Shown here: positions 43,026-52,019 of the stretch, piece by piece
Layout: every line of letters starts with the position of its first letter
Numbering within the stretch: position 1 is the first letter of the stretch
Assembly (NCBI GenBank): GCA_947259215.1
Contig: CAMYLJ010000001.1
Coordinates: forward strand, 190,726 to 254,725
Origin: an uncultured delta proteobacterium
Lineage (GTDB): Bacteria > Myxococcota_A > UBA9160 > JAFDET01
DNA: 64,000 nt
Direction of reading: 5' to 3'
The notes under the pieces: generated by a model
Database searches by the model: none
What the model was told of the DNA's origin: nothing
Seen by the model: only the letters and a program-made list of their open reading frames with translations
Position numbers and translations under genes: made by a program

Positions 43026-43907
43026 TCAGGCGGACCCGAGGAAGCCGAGCACCTCGCGCCGAACGCGCTCCGGCTGCTCGAGCTGGAGGAAGTGGCCCGC
43101 GTCCTCCAGCACCACCTTGCGCAGGCCCGCCCGGAAGAAGGCCTCCATGCCCTGACAGACCTCGGGACCGATGCAGCCATCGTCCTCGCCGTGGAGGTGT
43201 AGCGCCTCCACGGAAACCGGCTCGCCCATCCGGGCCTGGTCCGCCACGACGGCGGGATCCCTCGGCGGCGCGCTGAGGGCGGATCGGTAGTACCCCAGGG
43301 CGGCCGACAGCACTCCGGGCTCGGCGAAGGCGGCCTTGAGAGCTGTCCGGTCGGCGTCGCCCATGCGGTATCCGGGCGACCAGTCCTCCCAGAGCCGCTC
43401 CAGGAAGGCGAAGTCGCCGGCGCTGACCAGCATCTCCGCGATGGGGAGCTGGAACAGGAACATGTACCAGGAGCGTTTCTGCTGGGCCCAGTCCGTGAAG
43501 AGCGCCTGGCCGAAGGTGCCGTGGGGGACCGCCATGGTGACGAGCTTGCGCACGCGATCGGGGGCCAGGATGGCTGCCCCGCTCGCCGTCGCCGCGCCCC
43601 AGTCGTGCCCGACGAGGACCGTGGACTCCGCAGCGAGCGCCTCGACCACGGCCAGGGCGTCGCGCGCCAGCTCGGCCAGGGCGTAGCCACCCCGCTTGGG
43701 GATCGCGGACGCCGCGTAACCGCGCATGGCGGGCGCCACGGCACGCCAGCCAGCGTCGCCCAGGGCCGGCAGCAGATGGCGCCAGCCGTAACGGGTGTCG
43801 GGAAAGCCGTGCAGGCACAGGACGAGCGGGCCGTCCGGCGGCCCCGCTTCGAGCGTCGGAAGCTCGAGTTCGTTCGCCGAGACGCGGCCTTCCCGAAGTT
43901 CGCTCAT
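43026..43907 (-). CDS. Alpha/beta hydrolase, epoxide hydrolase/haloalkane dehalogenase type
   Basis: 293 residues. LCLHGFPDTRYGW supplies the oxyanion, VLVGHDWGAA the Asp nucleophile, and the catalytic His is in LEDAGHFLQLEQPE. Asp instead of Ser at the elbow indicates an epoxide hydrolase or dehalogenase-like mechanism. It lies 15 bases upstream of the acyl-CoA dehydrogenase on the same strand and probably heads that operon. Confidence 0.8.
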   Translation of the reverse strand: MSELREGRVSANELELPTLEAGPPDGPLVLCLHGFPDTRYGWRHLLPALGDAGWRAVAPAMRGYAASAIPKRGGYALAELARDALAVVEALAAESTVLVGHDWGAATASGAAILAPDRVRKLVTMAVPHGTFGQALFTDWAQQKRSWYMFLFQLPIAEMLVSAGDFAFLERLWEDWSPGYRMGDADRTALKAAFAEPGVLSAALGYYRSALSAPPRDPAVVADQARMGEPVSVEALHLHGEDDGCIGPEVCQGMEAFFRAGLRKVVLEDAGHFLQLEQPERVRREVLGFLGSA

Positions 43908-44021
43908 GCAGTTCCTCTGGCGGTCCGGCCACGCTATCGGCGTGCTGGGAGAGCGTCAACTGCACCCCGCCGCGGCGGCGGCGGGTATGTCATCATGGAA
44001 CGCAGCGAGGGAGGGTGAGAG

Positions 44022-44768
44022 ATGGTGGAGGGGGGCGTCGTCCGCGACCCCCAGCTCGCGGCCTGGCTCGTCGGCAGGCGCCGTGTGCTGGAGCACGCGC
44101 TGGCCGCCCGGCTCGGCGAACGCTGGCCGGCGCCCGGCGCCCTCGAGGCCGAGGCCCTGCGTCGCTTCCGCACCTTCGCCGCGGCGGCGCTCCAGCGCGG
44201 CGACGGAACCCCGCCGTCCCTCGATGGCCTGCGTGTGCAGGAACGCAGCGTGGCGCCCCTGATCGAGACCTGGTGCGAAGTCGCCGCCGAGCAGGCGGGA
44301 CCGCGCGCCGCTGCCGTGCGGGCGAGCCTGTCCCCGCTTGCCGAACGCTTCCGCGCGGCCCTGCGCGACCAGGCTCCCGCGCGGCGCCGGAGCGGCGCGC
44401 CTCGCACGGGCCGGCGCGCGGTGGTGGCGGCCATCGACCGGGTGGCCGACGCCTACCTGGCGATCGACGTGGACGCGCGTCGGATCGTGGACGCCAACCC
44501 GGCCGCCGGCTCGCTCCTCGCCACCACCCGCGACGCACTGCTCGGCGCCGACGCCGAGACGTTTCTCCCCGCCGGCGAACGCGACGGCTGGTGGGCGGAG
44601 CTCGACGCCGTGGCCGAGGGAGGGGACACGCGGCGGTTTCCGGCCCGCATCGCCGACGCGCACGGCGGTGAGCTGGCGGTGGAGACGAGCCTCACGCGCT
44701 ACGCGCGTCGCGGCCAGGTGCTGGCGCTGGCCCTGCTGCGACCCCGGGGCGGCGCGCCCCGCGCCTGA
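44022..44768 (+). CDS. PAS-like sensor protein of unknown partner
   Basis: 248 residues. The first 130 are helical and unassigned. The C-terminal 110 look like a PAS domain (DAYLAIDVDARRIVDANPAAGSLL, DALLGADAETFLPAGERDGW, FPARIADAHGGELAVETSLT). There is no kinase, HTH or GGDEF output. It could be an adaptor or redox/ligand sensor. The start is supported by GGGAGGG just upstream. Confidence 0.6.
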   Translation: MVEGGVVRDPQLAAWLVGRRRVLEHALAARLGERWPAPGALEAEALRRFRTFAAAALQRGDGTPPSLDGLRVQERSVAPLIETWCEVAAEQAGPRAAAVRASLSPLAERFRAALRDQAPARRRSGAPRTGRRAVVAAIDRVADAYLAIDVDARRIVDANPAAGSLLATTRDALLGADAETFLPAGERDGWWAELDAVAEGGDTRRFPARIADAHGGELAVETSLTRYARRGQVLALALLRPRGGAPRA

Positions 44769-44770
44769 GC

Positions 44771-45469
44771 TCAGGCGAGACGCTCGCGCAGGAAGGCCAC
44801 GAGGCGGGGCCAGGCGTCGGCGGCGGCCTCGGCGCGGTACATCTCGGGCCGCGTGTCGTTCATGAAGGCGTGGCCCGCGCCGGGATACAGCACGACCTCG
44901 CCTCCGTGCGGGCTCTTCGCGAGGCCGGCCTCGAGCTCGCTCACCTGGTCGAGCGGGATCAGGTGATCCTCCCGGCCGTAGAGCCCGAGCACCGGGCAGC
45001 CGAGGTCCGGCAGCGCCTCGAGCGGGGAGCGCGGCTTCTTCGCCGGATCGAGGTCGTCCGCGTAGCTCAGCATCCCGTAGAAGGGAGCGCAGGCCGAGAG
45101 GCCGCGGCAGCCACAGGCCGCCAGCAGCGCGTACTGGCCCCCCATGCAGAAGCCGCTGATCCCGAGCTTGCGCCCGGCCACGGCCGGATCGGCGGCCAGG
45201 AGATCGATCCCGCGCTGGAGATCGCCCAGGACCTGGGGGTCCGACAGCTCGCGGATCCACTGGAGGGCCTCGGCCGGCGTCGCGATGGACGGCTGCTCCC
45301 GGGTGTAGAGGTCGATCGCCAGCACCGCGAAGCCCTCTCCCGCCAGCCGCCGGGCCAGGTCGCGCGCGTGGTCCGAGAGGCCCCACACGTCGGGGATCAT
45401 GACCACACCCGGCGCCGGGCGCTCCCGCGGCAGGGCCAGAAACCCCAGCTCCAGCTCTCGCGTCTCCAC
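44771..45469 (-). CDS. Dienelactone hydrolase-family protein
   Basis: 232 residues from a GTG at 45469. The nucleophile is Cys in GISGFCMGGQYA, the acid is in YGREDHLIP and the His in YPGAGHAFMND, the DLH Cys-Asp-His triad. VVMIPDVWGLSDHARDLARRLA is the DLH entry strand. It hydrolyses dienelactones or related enol esters. It is convergent with the PAS gene and divergent from cysQ by 23 bases. Confidence 0.87.
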   Translation of the reverse strand: METRELELGFLALPRERPAPGVVMIPDVWGLSDHARDLARRLAGEGFAVLAIDLYTREQPSIATPAEALQWIRELSDPQVLGDLQRGIDLLAADPAVAGRKLGISGFCMGGQYALLAACGCRGLSACAPFYGMLSYADDLDPAKKPRSPLEALPDLGCPVLGLYGREDHLIPLDQVSELEAGLAKSPHGGEVVLYPGAGHAFMNDTRPEMYRAEAAADAWPRLVAFLRERLA

Positions 45470-45492
45470 GCCGGGCAGTATACTCGCCGCCC

Positions 45493-46287
45493 ATGGCATA
45501 CGAAGCGGAGCTGGAAGTCGCACTCGAAGCGGCCGGGGAGGCCGGCGCGATCCTGGCGCGGCACTACGCCGGGGATCGCGCGCACTGGGAGAAGTCCGAG
45601 GACAACCCCGTCACACAGGCCGACCTGGAGGCCGACCGCGCCATCTCGGCGCGGCTGCGTGCGGCCTTTCCGGACGACGCGCTCCTGACCGAGGAGAGCG
45701 CCGACGACCCGGCGCGCACGCAGCAGCGGCGGGTCTGGATCGTCGATCCCATGGACGGCACCAAGGAGTTCATCGGCAAGATCCCCGAGTTCGGCGCCTC
45801 GATCGCGCTGGTCGAGGACGGCGAGCCCGTGGTGGGCGTGATCCAGAACCCGGCGGCGGAGAGCCGGGTCTGGGCGACCCGCGGCGGCGGCAGCTTCCGC
45901 GACGGCGAGCGGGTGCGGGTGTCGGCACTCGAGGAGCTCTCGGACGCCGTCGTGATCGCCAGCCGGACCGAGATCTCGCGCGACCGCTTCGCGCCCTACG
46001 AGGGCTGGTTCCGCGAGATCCGGCCCGTGGGATCCATCGCCTGGAAGCTGGCGTGCATCGCGTCGGGCGAGGGCGACCTCAACGTGTCGGTGGCGCCGAA
46101 GAACGAGTGGGACGTCTGCGCCGGCGACCTGCTGGTGCGCGAAGCCGGCGGCGTCTACCTGGACTTCGAGGGACGCCCGCGGGTCTACAACCAGTCGGAC
46201 CCGCTGATCGACCGCGGCATGGCCGCCGGACCGCGCGCCCTGGTGGAGCGATTCTGCGCCCGCGAGCGCGCGCGGGCGGCCGCGTGA
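45493..46287 (+). CDS. cysQ: 3'(2'),5'-bisphosphate nucleotidase / inositol monophosphatase-like
   Basis: 264 residues. The lithium-sensitive phosphatase motifs are LLTEESADD, WIVDPMDGTKEFI (metal site) and EWDVCAGDLLVREAGG. DPMDGTKEFI favours CysQ/HAL2 (removal of 3'-phosphate from PAP or PAPS) over SuhB, which usually has DPLDGTTNF. The cofactor is Mg2+. It overlaps the propeller lipoprotein gene by 4 bases. Confidence 0.88.
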   Translation: MAYEAELEVALEAAGEAGAILARHYAGDRAHWEKSEDNPVTQADLEADRAISARLRAAFPDDALLTEESADDPARTQQRRVWIVDPMDGTKEFIGKIPEFGASIALVEDGEPVVGVIQNPAAESRVWATRGGGSFRDGERVRVSALEELSDAVVIASRTEISRDRFAPYEGWFREIRPVGSIAWKLACIASGEGDLNVSVAPKNEWDVCAGDLLVREAGGVYLDFEGRPRVYNQSDPLIDRGMAAGPRALVERFCARERARAAA

Positions 46288-47363
46288 AGCTCGGGGCCGC
46301 CCGTGCCGCGGCGGGCCTCGCGATCAGCCTCGCCGCCTGCGGCGACGCTCCGCGGATCGAGGGCTGCGAGGCGTCCGGGCCGATGCGTCCCCTCTGCGGA
46401 TTCCAGAACCCCGAGGACCTGGCGGACCTGCCCTGGACGCCCTGGCTGCTGGTCAGCCAGATGAACCAGGAGGGCGTGGGCAACCTGCTGGCCCTCGACC
46501 GCGAGCTCGGCGACCGCGTCCTGCTCTACCCCGACCCCGAGGTGGCCCGGGAGCCCGGCTGGGGCGCCGAGGATTGCGCGGAGCCGCCCGATCCCTTCCG
46601 GCCCCACGGCATCGACGTGCGGGCCGAGCCCGGCGAGCCCACGCGGCTGGCGGTCGTGAACCACGGCGGGCGCGACTCGGTGGAGCTCTTCGAGGTGGGC
46701 AGTGCCGAGGACGGTCCCGCCCTCAGCTGGCGCGGCTGCGCGGTGCTGCCCCCGGACACCTGGCCCAACGATGTGGCGCTCCTGCCCGGCGGCGGCTTCG
46801 TCGTCACCAGCTCGGCGGCGAGCATGGAGTCGCTCGCAACGGCCGTGCGCTTGCTGCTCGGACTCGACACCGGCGAAGTCTGGGAGTGGACGCCCGACGC
46901 GAGTTGGCGCGCCGTGCCGGGCACGGCCGCCAGCATGCCGAACGGGGTGGCGGTCTCCCGGGACGGTCAGCGCGTCTACCTCACCGCGATGAACAGCAAG
47001 ACGCTCCGTGCCGTCGACCGCGACGGCGGCAACCCGCAGGAGGTGCCGACACCGGTGGCCGCTGACAACCTCAGCTGGGACGGCGAGGAGCGGCTGCTGA
47101 CGGCCGGCATCCCCGGCGGAATGATCGACCTGCTGGGCTGCCGCAAGGTCGAGGGCGCCGGCTGCGGCCTGGCGTTTGCGGTCGTCGCCATCGAGCCCGA
47201 GACCCTGGCGCTCGAGACGATCCTGGAGCACGACGGAGCCAGCGCCTTCGGGGGCGCGTCGGTGGCCGTGGCGATCCGGGACGAGCTGTGGCTGGGGAGC
47301 TTCACCGGCGACCGCATCGCGCGCGTGCGCCGGAGGCCGCAGGATTCGGCAGGCGCCCGCTAG
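46284..47363 (+). CDS. Lipoprotein with SMP-30/paraoxonase-like beta-propeller
   Basis: 359 residues from a GTG at 46284. The signal ends ISLAAC (lipobox). Propeller-like repeats include FRPHGIDVRAEPGEPTRLAVVNHGGRDSVELFEV, WPNDVALLPGGGFVVTS, MPNGVAVSRDGQRVYLTAM and DNLSWDGEERLLTAG. The Asn/Asp residues in HGID, PNDV, PNGV and DNLSWD are those that bind calcium in paraoxonase/SMP-30 lactonases, so a periplasmic lactonase is plausible. Its stop is convergent with pntB (4-base overlap). Confidence 0.7.
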   Translation: MKLGAARAAAGLAISLAACGDAPRIEGCEASGPMRPLCGFQNPEDLADLPWTPWLLVSQMNQEGVGNLLALDRELGDRVLLYPDPEVAREPGWGAEDCAEPPDPFRPHGIDVRAEPGEPTRLAVVNHGGRDSVELFEVGSAEDGPALSWRGCAVLPPDTWPNDVALLPGGGFVVTSSAASMESLATAVRLLLGLDTGEVWEWTPDASWRAVPGTAASMPNGVAVSRDGQRVYLTAMNSKTLRAVDRDGGNPQEVPTPVAADNLSWDGEERLLTAGIPGGMIDLLGCRKVEGAGCGLAFAVVAIEPETLALETILEHDGASAFGGASVAVAIRDELWLGSFTGDRIARVRRRPQDSAGAR

Positions 47364-48748
47364 ATCTCCTTCAACGACTCCACGATCCCGAGCACGACCT
47401 GCTTGGCGTCGCCCAGGACCATCATGGTGTTGTCGAGGTAGAAGAGCGGGTTGTCGATCCCGGCGAAGCCGGGGTTCAGGCTGCGCTTGATCACCATCAC
47501 CTGGCGCGCCTGGTCCACGTTGAGGATCGGCATGCCGTAGATCGGGCTCGACTCGTCGGCCCGGGCGGCCGGATTCACCACGTCGTTGGCACCGAGCACC
47601 AGCGCCACGTCCGTCTCGGGGAACTCGGGGTTGATCTCGTCCATCTCGACCAGCTTGTCGTAGGGGACGTTGGCCTCGGCCAGCAGCACGTTCATGTGTC
47701 CCGGCATGCGCCCCGCCACCGGGTGGATGGCGAAGCGGGTCTTCACGCCGATCGCCTCGAGGGATTCCATCAGCTCGCGGATCGCGTGCTGGGCCTGGGC
47801 CACGGCCATGCCGTAGCCCGGCACCACGATCGCCGAGCGCGCCGAGCTGAAGACGATGGCGGCGTCGTCGGGCGTGTACACCTTGACCGAGCGCTCGGGG
47901 CCCCCACCGGCGGCGGCCGCCGCCGTGGCGTCCACGGCTCCGAACGCGCCGAAGAGCACGTTCGTGAGCGAGCGGTTCATGGCGTCGCACATGATCTTGG
48001 TGAGGATGATGCCGGAGGCGCCCACCAGCGAGCCGCTGATCACGAGCCCGCTGTTCCCGAGCACGAAGCCCGTGGCGCAGGCCGCGAGGCCCGAGTACGA
48101 GTTCAAGAGCGAGATCACCACCGGCATGTCGGCGCCGCCGATGGGGATGACCAGGGTCACGCCGAGTACCAGGGCCAGGCCCACGAGACCGGCGTAGGCC
48201 GGCAGCTGATCCGGCTGGAGTGCCACCAGCCCGCAGAGCGCGATCGCACCCAGGCCGAACAGCCCGTTCACGAACTGCTGCCCGGTGTACACGATGGGCG
48301 CCCCGCGCATCAGCTCCTGGAGCTTGGCGAAGGCGATCAGGCTTCCGGTGAAGGTGACGCCGCCGATCAGGGCGCCGAGCACGATTGCCACCGAGGGCAC
48401 CGAGCCGCCCACGGCGGTCCCCTTCAGCAGCTCCGCGGACGCCACCAGCGCCGAGGCACCGCCACCGAAGCCGTTCAGGAGCGCCACCATCTGGGGCATG
48501 GCGGTCATCTGGATGCGGATGGCCAGCACGGCGCCGATGGCCGAGCCGAGCGCCACGCCGGCGATGATCATCGGATAGTTGACGACACCGCTCTTGAGCA
48601 GCGTCGCCACGATCGCGATCAGCATCCCCACCGCCGCCATGGCGTTGCCGCGGGGCGCCGTGCGCGCCGATCCCAGGTGCTTCAGTCCCAGGATGAAGAG
48701 CACGGCCGCCGCCAGGTAGGCGAGCTGGACGGAGATGGCGGGGATCAC
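47360..48748 (-). CDS. pntB: NAD(P) transhydrogenase subunit beta
   Basis: 462 residues from a GTG at 48748 (GTGA overlap with pntAB). Eight or nine membrane helices are followed by the NADP-binding domain III: VIVPGYGMAVAQAQHAIREL, GRMPGHMNVLLAEANVPYD, LGANDVVNPAARADESSPIYGMP and KRSLNPGFAGIDNPLF. It couples proton transfer to hydride transfer between NADH and NADP+. It is the last gene of the three-gene pnt unit. Confidence 0.95.
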   Translation of the reverse strand: MIPAISVQLAYLAAAVLFILGLKHLGSARTAPRGNAMAAVGMLIAIVATLLKSGVVNYPMIIAGVALGSAIGAVLAIRIQMTAMPQMVALLNGFGGGASALVASAELLKGTAVGGSVPSVAIVLGALIGGVTFTGSLIAFAKLQELMRGAPIVYTGQQFVNGLFGLGAIALCGLVALQPDQLPAYAGLVGLALVLGVTLVIPIGGADMPVVISLLNSYSGLAACATGFVLGNSGLVISGSLVGASGIILTKIMCDAMNRSLTNVLFGAFGAVDATAAAAAGGGPERSVKVYTPDDAAIVFSSARSAIVVPGYGMAVAQAQHAIRELMESLEAIGVKTRFAIHPVAGRMPGHMNVLLAEANVPYDKLVEMDEINPEFPETDVALVLGANDVVNPAARADESSPIYGMPILNVDQARQVMVIKRSLNPGFAGIDNPLFYLDNTMMVLGDAKQVVLGIVESLKEI

Positions 48749-49035
48749 GACCCGTCCTTCTTTTGGAACATTGCCAGCATGCGGTTCGTCACCAGGAAGC
48801 CGCCCACCACGTTGATGGTGGCGAAGACGATGGCCACGAAGCCGAGCCAGCTGCTCTCTGTGACGGTCGCCGCGCCGGCGGCGAGGATGGCGCCGACGAT
48901 GGTGATGCCGGAGATGGCGTTGGAGCCGGACATGAGCGGGGTATGCAGCAGCGGAGGCACCTTGGAGATGACCTCCCACCCGATGAAGAGCGAGAGCACC
49001 AGGATCGTCAAGGCCACAGCGGGGTTGTCGAGCAT
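48745..49035 (-). CDS. pntAB: NAD(P) transhydrogenase subunit alpha, membrane part
   Basis: 96 residues with three helices. PPLLHTPLMSGSNAISGI is the conserved domain II signature. It forms the membrane channel with PntB. The start overlaps the stop of pntAA by one base (TGATG). Splitting alpha into two proteins matches the Rhodospirillum rubrum arrangement, not the single PntA of E. coli. Confidence 0.93.
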   Translation of the reverse strand: MLDNPAVALTILVLSLFIGWEVISKVPPLLHTPLMSGSNAISGITIVGAILAAGAATVTESSWLGFVAIVFATINVVGGFLVTNRMLAMFQKKDGS

Positions 49036-50171
49036 CAGCCGCCTCCCTCGAGGAGCGCGCGCACGCGCTCGTTGGAGACTTCGCCGGCGTGGGCCAGCAG
49101 GGCGCCGCTCGTGATCTCGTCGTCGAGATCGAGCTCGAGCTTGCCCTCGGTGATCAGGTGCTGGAGGAAGTTGGCCACGTTCTTCGCGTACATCTGGCTG
49201 GCGTGGAAGGCGACCTCGCTCGCCAGGTTGGTGGGCCCGAGGATGCGGACGCCGTCCACGTCCACGGTCTCGTCGGGCCGGGACAGCGCGCAATTGCCGC
49301 CCTGCTCCGCGGCCAGGTCCACCACCACGGAGCCGGGCTTCATGGCGCGCACCGCCTCCTCCTCGACCAGTCGCGGCGCGCGGCTTCCGGGAACGAGCGC
49401 GGTGGTCACCACGACGTCGGCGGCGGCGACTCGCTGGGTGAGAAGCTCGCGCTGCTTCTCCAGGAAGTCGTCGCTCTGGGCTGTCGCGTAGCCTCCGGCG
49501 TCCTCGGCTCCCTCGGTCTCCAGCTCGAGCTCCACGAAGCGGGCTCCCAGGCTCTCCACCTGCTCCTTCACCGCCGGCCGCACGTCGTACGCCTCGACGA
49601 TGGAGCCGAGACGCCGGGCGGTGGCGATCGCCTGCAGGCCCGCCACGCCGGCGCCCAGCACCAGCACGCGCACCGGGGAGATGGTGCCCGCCGCGGTGAC
49701 CATCATGGGGAAGGCCTTGGCGATCTGGGCCGCGGCCACCAGCACGGCCCGGTAGCCGGCCAGGTTGGCCTGGGAGGAGAGCGCGTCCATGGACTGGGCA
49801 CGCGTGATCCGCGGCATCAGCTCCATGGCGAAGGCCGTGAGCCGCCGGGAGGCCAGCTCTCGAGCCCGCTCGGGACGATCGAGGGGACGCAGCAGCCCCA
49901 CCAGGACGGCGCCCTCGCGCAGCCGGCCGACCTGCTCCGCATCCCCCTGCACCACGGCCGCCACGTCGGCGGCGGCGAGCAGCGCGCCGGCGTCGGCCTC
50001 GATGCGCGCGCCGGCCTTCTCGTAGTCGGCGTCGGGATAGCCCGCCGCAGCACCCGCCCCGGCCTCGATGGCCACCTCGACGCCTTCGCGCGCCAGGGCC
50101 CGGACCACGTCCGGTGTCAGGGCGACCCGGCGCTCACCGGCGGCCGTTTCTTTGAGGGCGACGACGAGCAT
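49035..50171 (-). CDS. pntAA: NAD(P) transhydrogenase subunit alpha, NAD-binding part
   Basis: 378 residues of the alanine dehydrogenase/PntA fold: ALKETAAGERRVALTPD, the Rossmann motif VLVLGAGVAGLQAIATARRLGSIVEAYD, TTALVPGSRAPRLV and VVDLAAEQGGNCALS. It is soluble domain I of the proton-translocating transhydrogenase and the first gene of pntAA-pntAB-pntB. The NADPH produced could feed the reductive steps of the acyl-CoA genes. Confidence 0.94.
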   Translation of the reverse strand: MLVVALKETAAGERRVALTPDVVRALAREGVEVAIEAGAGAAAGYPDADYEKAGARIEADAGALLAAADVAAVVQGDAEQVGRLREGAVLVGLLRPLDRPERARELASRRLTAFAMELMPRITRAQSMDALSSQANLAGYRAVLVAAAQIAKAFPMMVTAAGTISPVRVLVLGAGVAGLQAIATARRLGSIVEAYDVRPAVKEQVESLGARFVELELETEGAEDAGGYATAQSDDFLEKQRELLTQRVAAADVVVTTALVPGSRAPRLVEEEAVRAMKPGSVVVDLAAEQGGNCALSRPDETVDVDGVRILGPTNLASEVAFHASQMYAKNVANFLQHLITEGKLELDLDDEITSGALLAHAGEVSNERVRALLEGGG

Positions 50172-50208
50172 GGCGACGCACTATAGCCCAGGGCCGGGAG
50201 CCGGCCCC

Positions 50209-51963
50209 TCAGGGGCAGCGGTCTTCCGGGCAGGCCCCGGCGCGCTCCGCCTGGACCTCGATCTCGCCGGCCGCGCCACGCACCAGCACCGCCTGGCCCT
50301 TGGCGCCCTCTCGGAACACCGTGACCCCCTTCAGCCCGCGGCGCCAGGCGGACTCGTAGACGCCGCGCACGTCCTCGGGCGTGGTGTGCGCCGGGAGGTT
50401 CAGGGTCTTCGAGACCGCGTTGTCCACCTGGCGCTGGAAGGCCTGCTGGATCGCCAGGTGCTGCTCGGGCGCCAGGTCCGCGGCGGTGGGGAAGAGCCGG
50501 CGCAGGTCCTCCGGCACGGCGTCGAGCCCCGCCAACGAGCCGCGCCGGCGCACCTCCGCCAGCAGCTCGGCGCTCCAGGCCCCGCGCTGACGCAGCGCGC
50601 GCTCGAAGCGCGCATGGACCTCGGGCAGGCGTTCGCCGTCGAGGACGTGGCGCACGTAGGCCAGGGCGAAGTAGGGCTCGATGCCGCTGGAGCAGTCCGC
50701 GAGGATCGAGAGCGTCCCGGTCGGCGCGATCGAGGTGGTGGTGGCGTTACGCTGGCGGCGGCCGGTGGCCTCCAGGCGCGAGCCCGCGAAGGCCGGGAAC
50801 GCACCCCGCTCCTCGGCCAGCCGCGCCGAGGCCGCGTCCGCGCCCGCCCGGATGCGGCTCATCCAGCGCTCCGCCAGCGCCACGGACCGGTCCGAGCCGT
50901 AGGGCACACCCACGTCCACCAGCGCGTCGGCGAACCCCATCACGCCCAGGCCGATCTTGCGGCTGGACTTCACCGCCGCATCGATCTCGGGGAAAGGGTA
51001 GCGGCTCACCTCGATGACGTCGTCGAGGAAGCGCACGGCCACGTCCACGTCGGCGTCGAGCGCCTCCTCGTCGAGGACGCCGTCGCGCACGTAGGCGTCG
51101 AGCCGCAACGAGCCCAGGGTGCAGGCCTCGTTGGCCAGCAGCGGGAGCTCGCCGCACGGATTGGTGGCGTGCAGGGCGCCGAGCTGGGGCGTCGGATTGT
51201 CCCGCTCCACGGCGTCCACGAAGATCACGCCCGGATCCCCGCCGGCCCAGGCCTCGCGGGCGGCCGCGTCGAGCAGGCTCCCGGCCTCCAGGCTCCGCAC
51301 CACCTTCCCGTCCACGGGATGCACCAGGTCCCAGCTGCGGCCGCTGGTGGCGGCGCGCCAGAAGGCGTCGGGGGTGGCGACGGAGAGGTTGAAGTTGGTG
51401 AGCTGCCCCGGGTCCGCCTTGGCCCGCACGAACTCCAGCACGTCCGGGTGGTCGGCGCGCAGCACGCCCATGTTGGCACCCCGGCGCCGGCCGCCCTGCT
51501 TCACCACGCGGGTCGCCGCGTCGAAGACGCCGATGAACGACACGGGCCCCGACGCCACGCCGTGGGTGCGGCGCACCGTGTCGCCGCGCGGGCGCAGGCG
51601 CGAGAAGTCGAAGCCGGTGCCGCCCCCGGACTGGTGGATCACCGCCATGCGCTTCAGCGACTCGAAGATCGACGCCAGGTCGTCTTCCACGGGCAGCACG
51701 AAGCAGGCGGCCAGCTGGCCCAGGGGCGTGCCCGCGTTCATGAGCGTGGGCGAGTTGGGGAGGAAACGGCGCGCCTCGAGGAGCTGGCGGAAGGCCTCCT
51801 CCCAGGGGCCCGGCGAGCCGCCCCAGGCGGACTCGGCCTCGGCCACGGCGCTCGCCACCCGGGCGCACAGCCCCGGCCAGTCCTCCAGCAGCTGGCCGGC
51901 GGCGTCGCGCGCCAGGTAGCGGGCCTCGAGCACGCGGCGGGCGTTCTCGGACAGCGGTCGCAT
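50209..51963 (-). CDS. nrdJ: Adenosylcobalamin-dependent (class II) ribonucleotide reductase
   Basis: 584 residues. RRFLPNSPTLMNAGTPLGQLAACFVLPVEDD opens the reductase barrel; QSGGGTGFDFSRLRP, ATNPCGELPLLANEAC (active-site Cys and Glu), TTTSIAPTGTLSILADCSSGIEPYF and a C-terminal redox pair C-P-E-D-R-C follow. It reduces ribonucleotides using B12. The ATG at 51963 lies only 56 bases from the divergent MaoC gene, too short for a cobalamin riboswitch. Confidence 0.93.
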   Translation of the reverse strand: MRPLSENARRVLEARYLARDAAGQLLEDWPGLCARVASAVAEAESAWGGSPGPWEEAFRQLLEARRFLPNSPTLMNAGTPLGQLAACFVLPVEDDLASIFESLKRMAVIHQSGGGTGFDFSRLRPRGDTVRRTHGVASGPVSFIGVFDAATRVVKQGGRRRGANMGVLRADHPDVLEFVRAKADPGQLTNFNLSVATPDAFWRAATSGRSWDLVHPVDGKVVRSLEAGSLLDAAAREAWAGGDPGVIFVDAVERDNPTPQLGALHATNPCGELPLLANEACTLGSLRLDAYVRDGVLDEEALDADVDVAVRFLDDVIEVSRYPFPEIDAAVKSSRKIGLGVMGFADALVDVGVPYGSDRSVALAERWMSRIRAGADAASARLAEERGAFPAFAGSRLEATGRRQRNATTTSIAPTGTLSILADCSSGIEPYFALAYVRHVLDGERLPEVHARFERALRQRGAWSAELLAEVRRRGSLAGLDAVPEDLRRLFPTAADLAPEQHLAIQQAFQRQVDNAVSKTLNLPAHTTPEDVRGVYESAWRRGLKGVTVFREGAKGQAVLVRGAAGEIEVQAERAGACPEDRCP

Positions 51964-52019
51964 CGTGAAAACCGTAGCGCGGGTGCTAGATTGCGCGCGT
52001 CCTGGCAGGAGGAGCACCC

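Noticed and set aside
51964..52019. Cobalamin riboswitch before nrdJ
   Set aside because: Only 56 bases separate the divergent starts and no B12-box-like sequence is visible.
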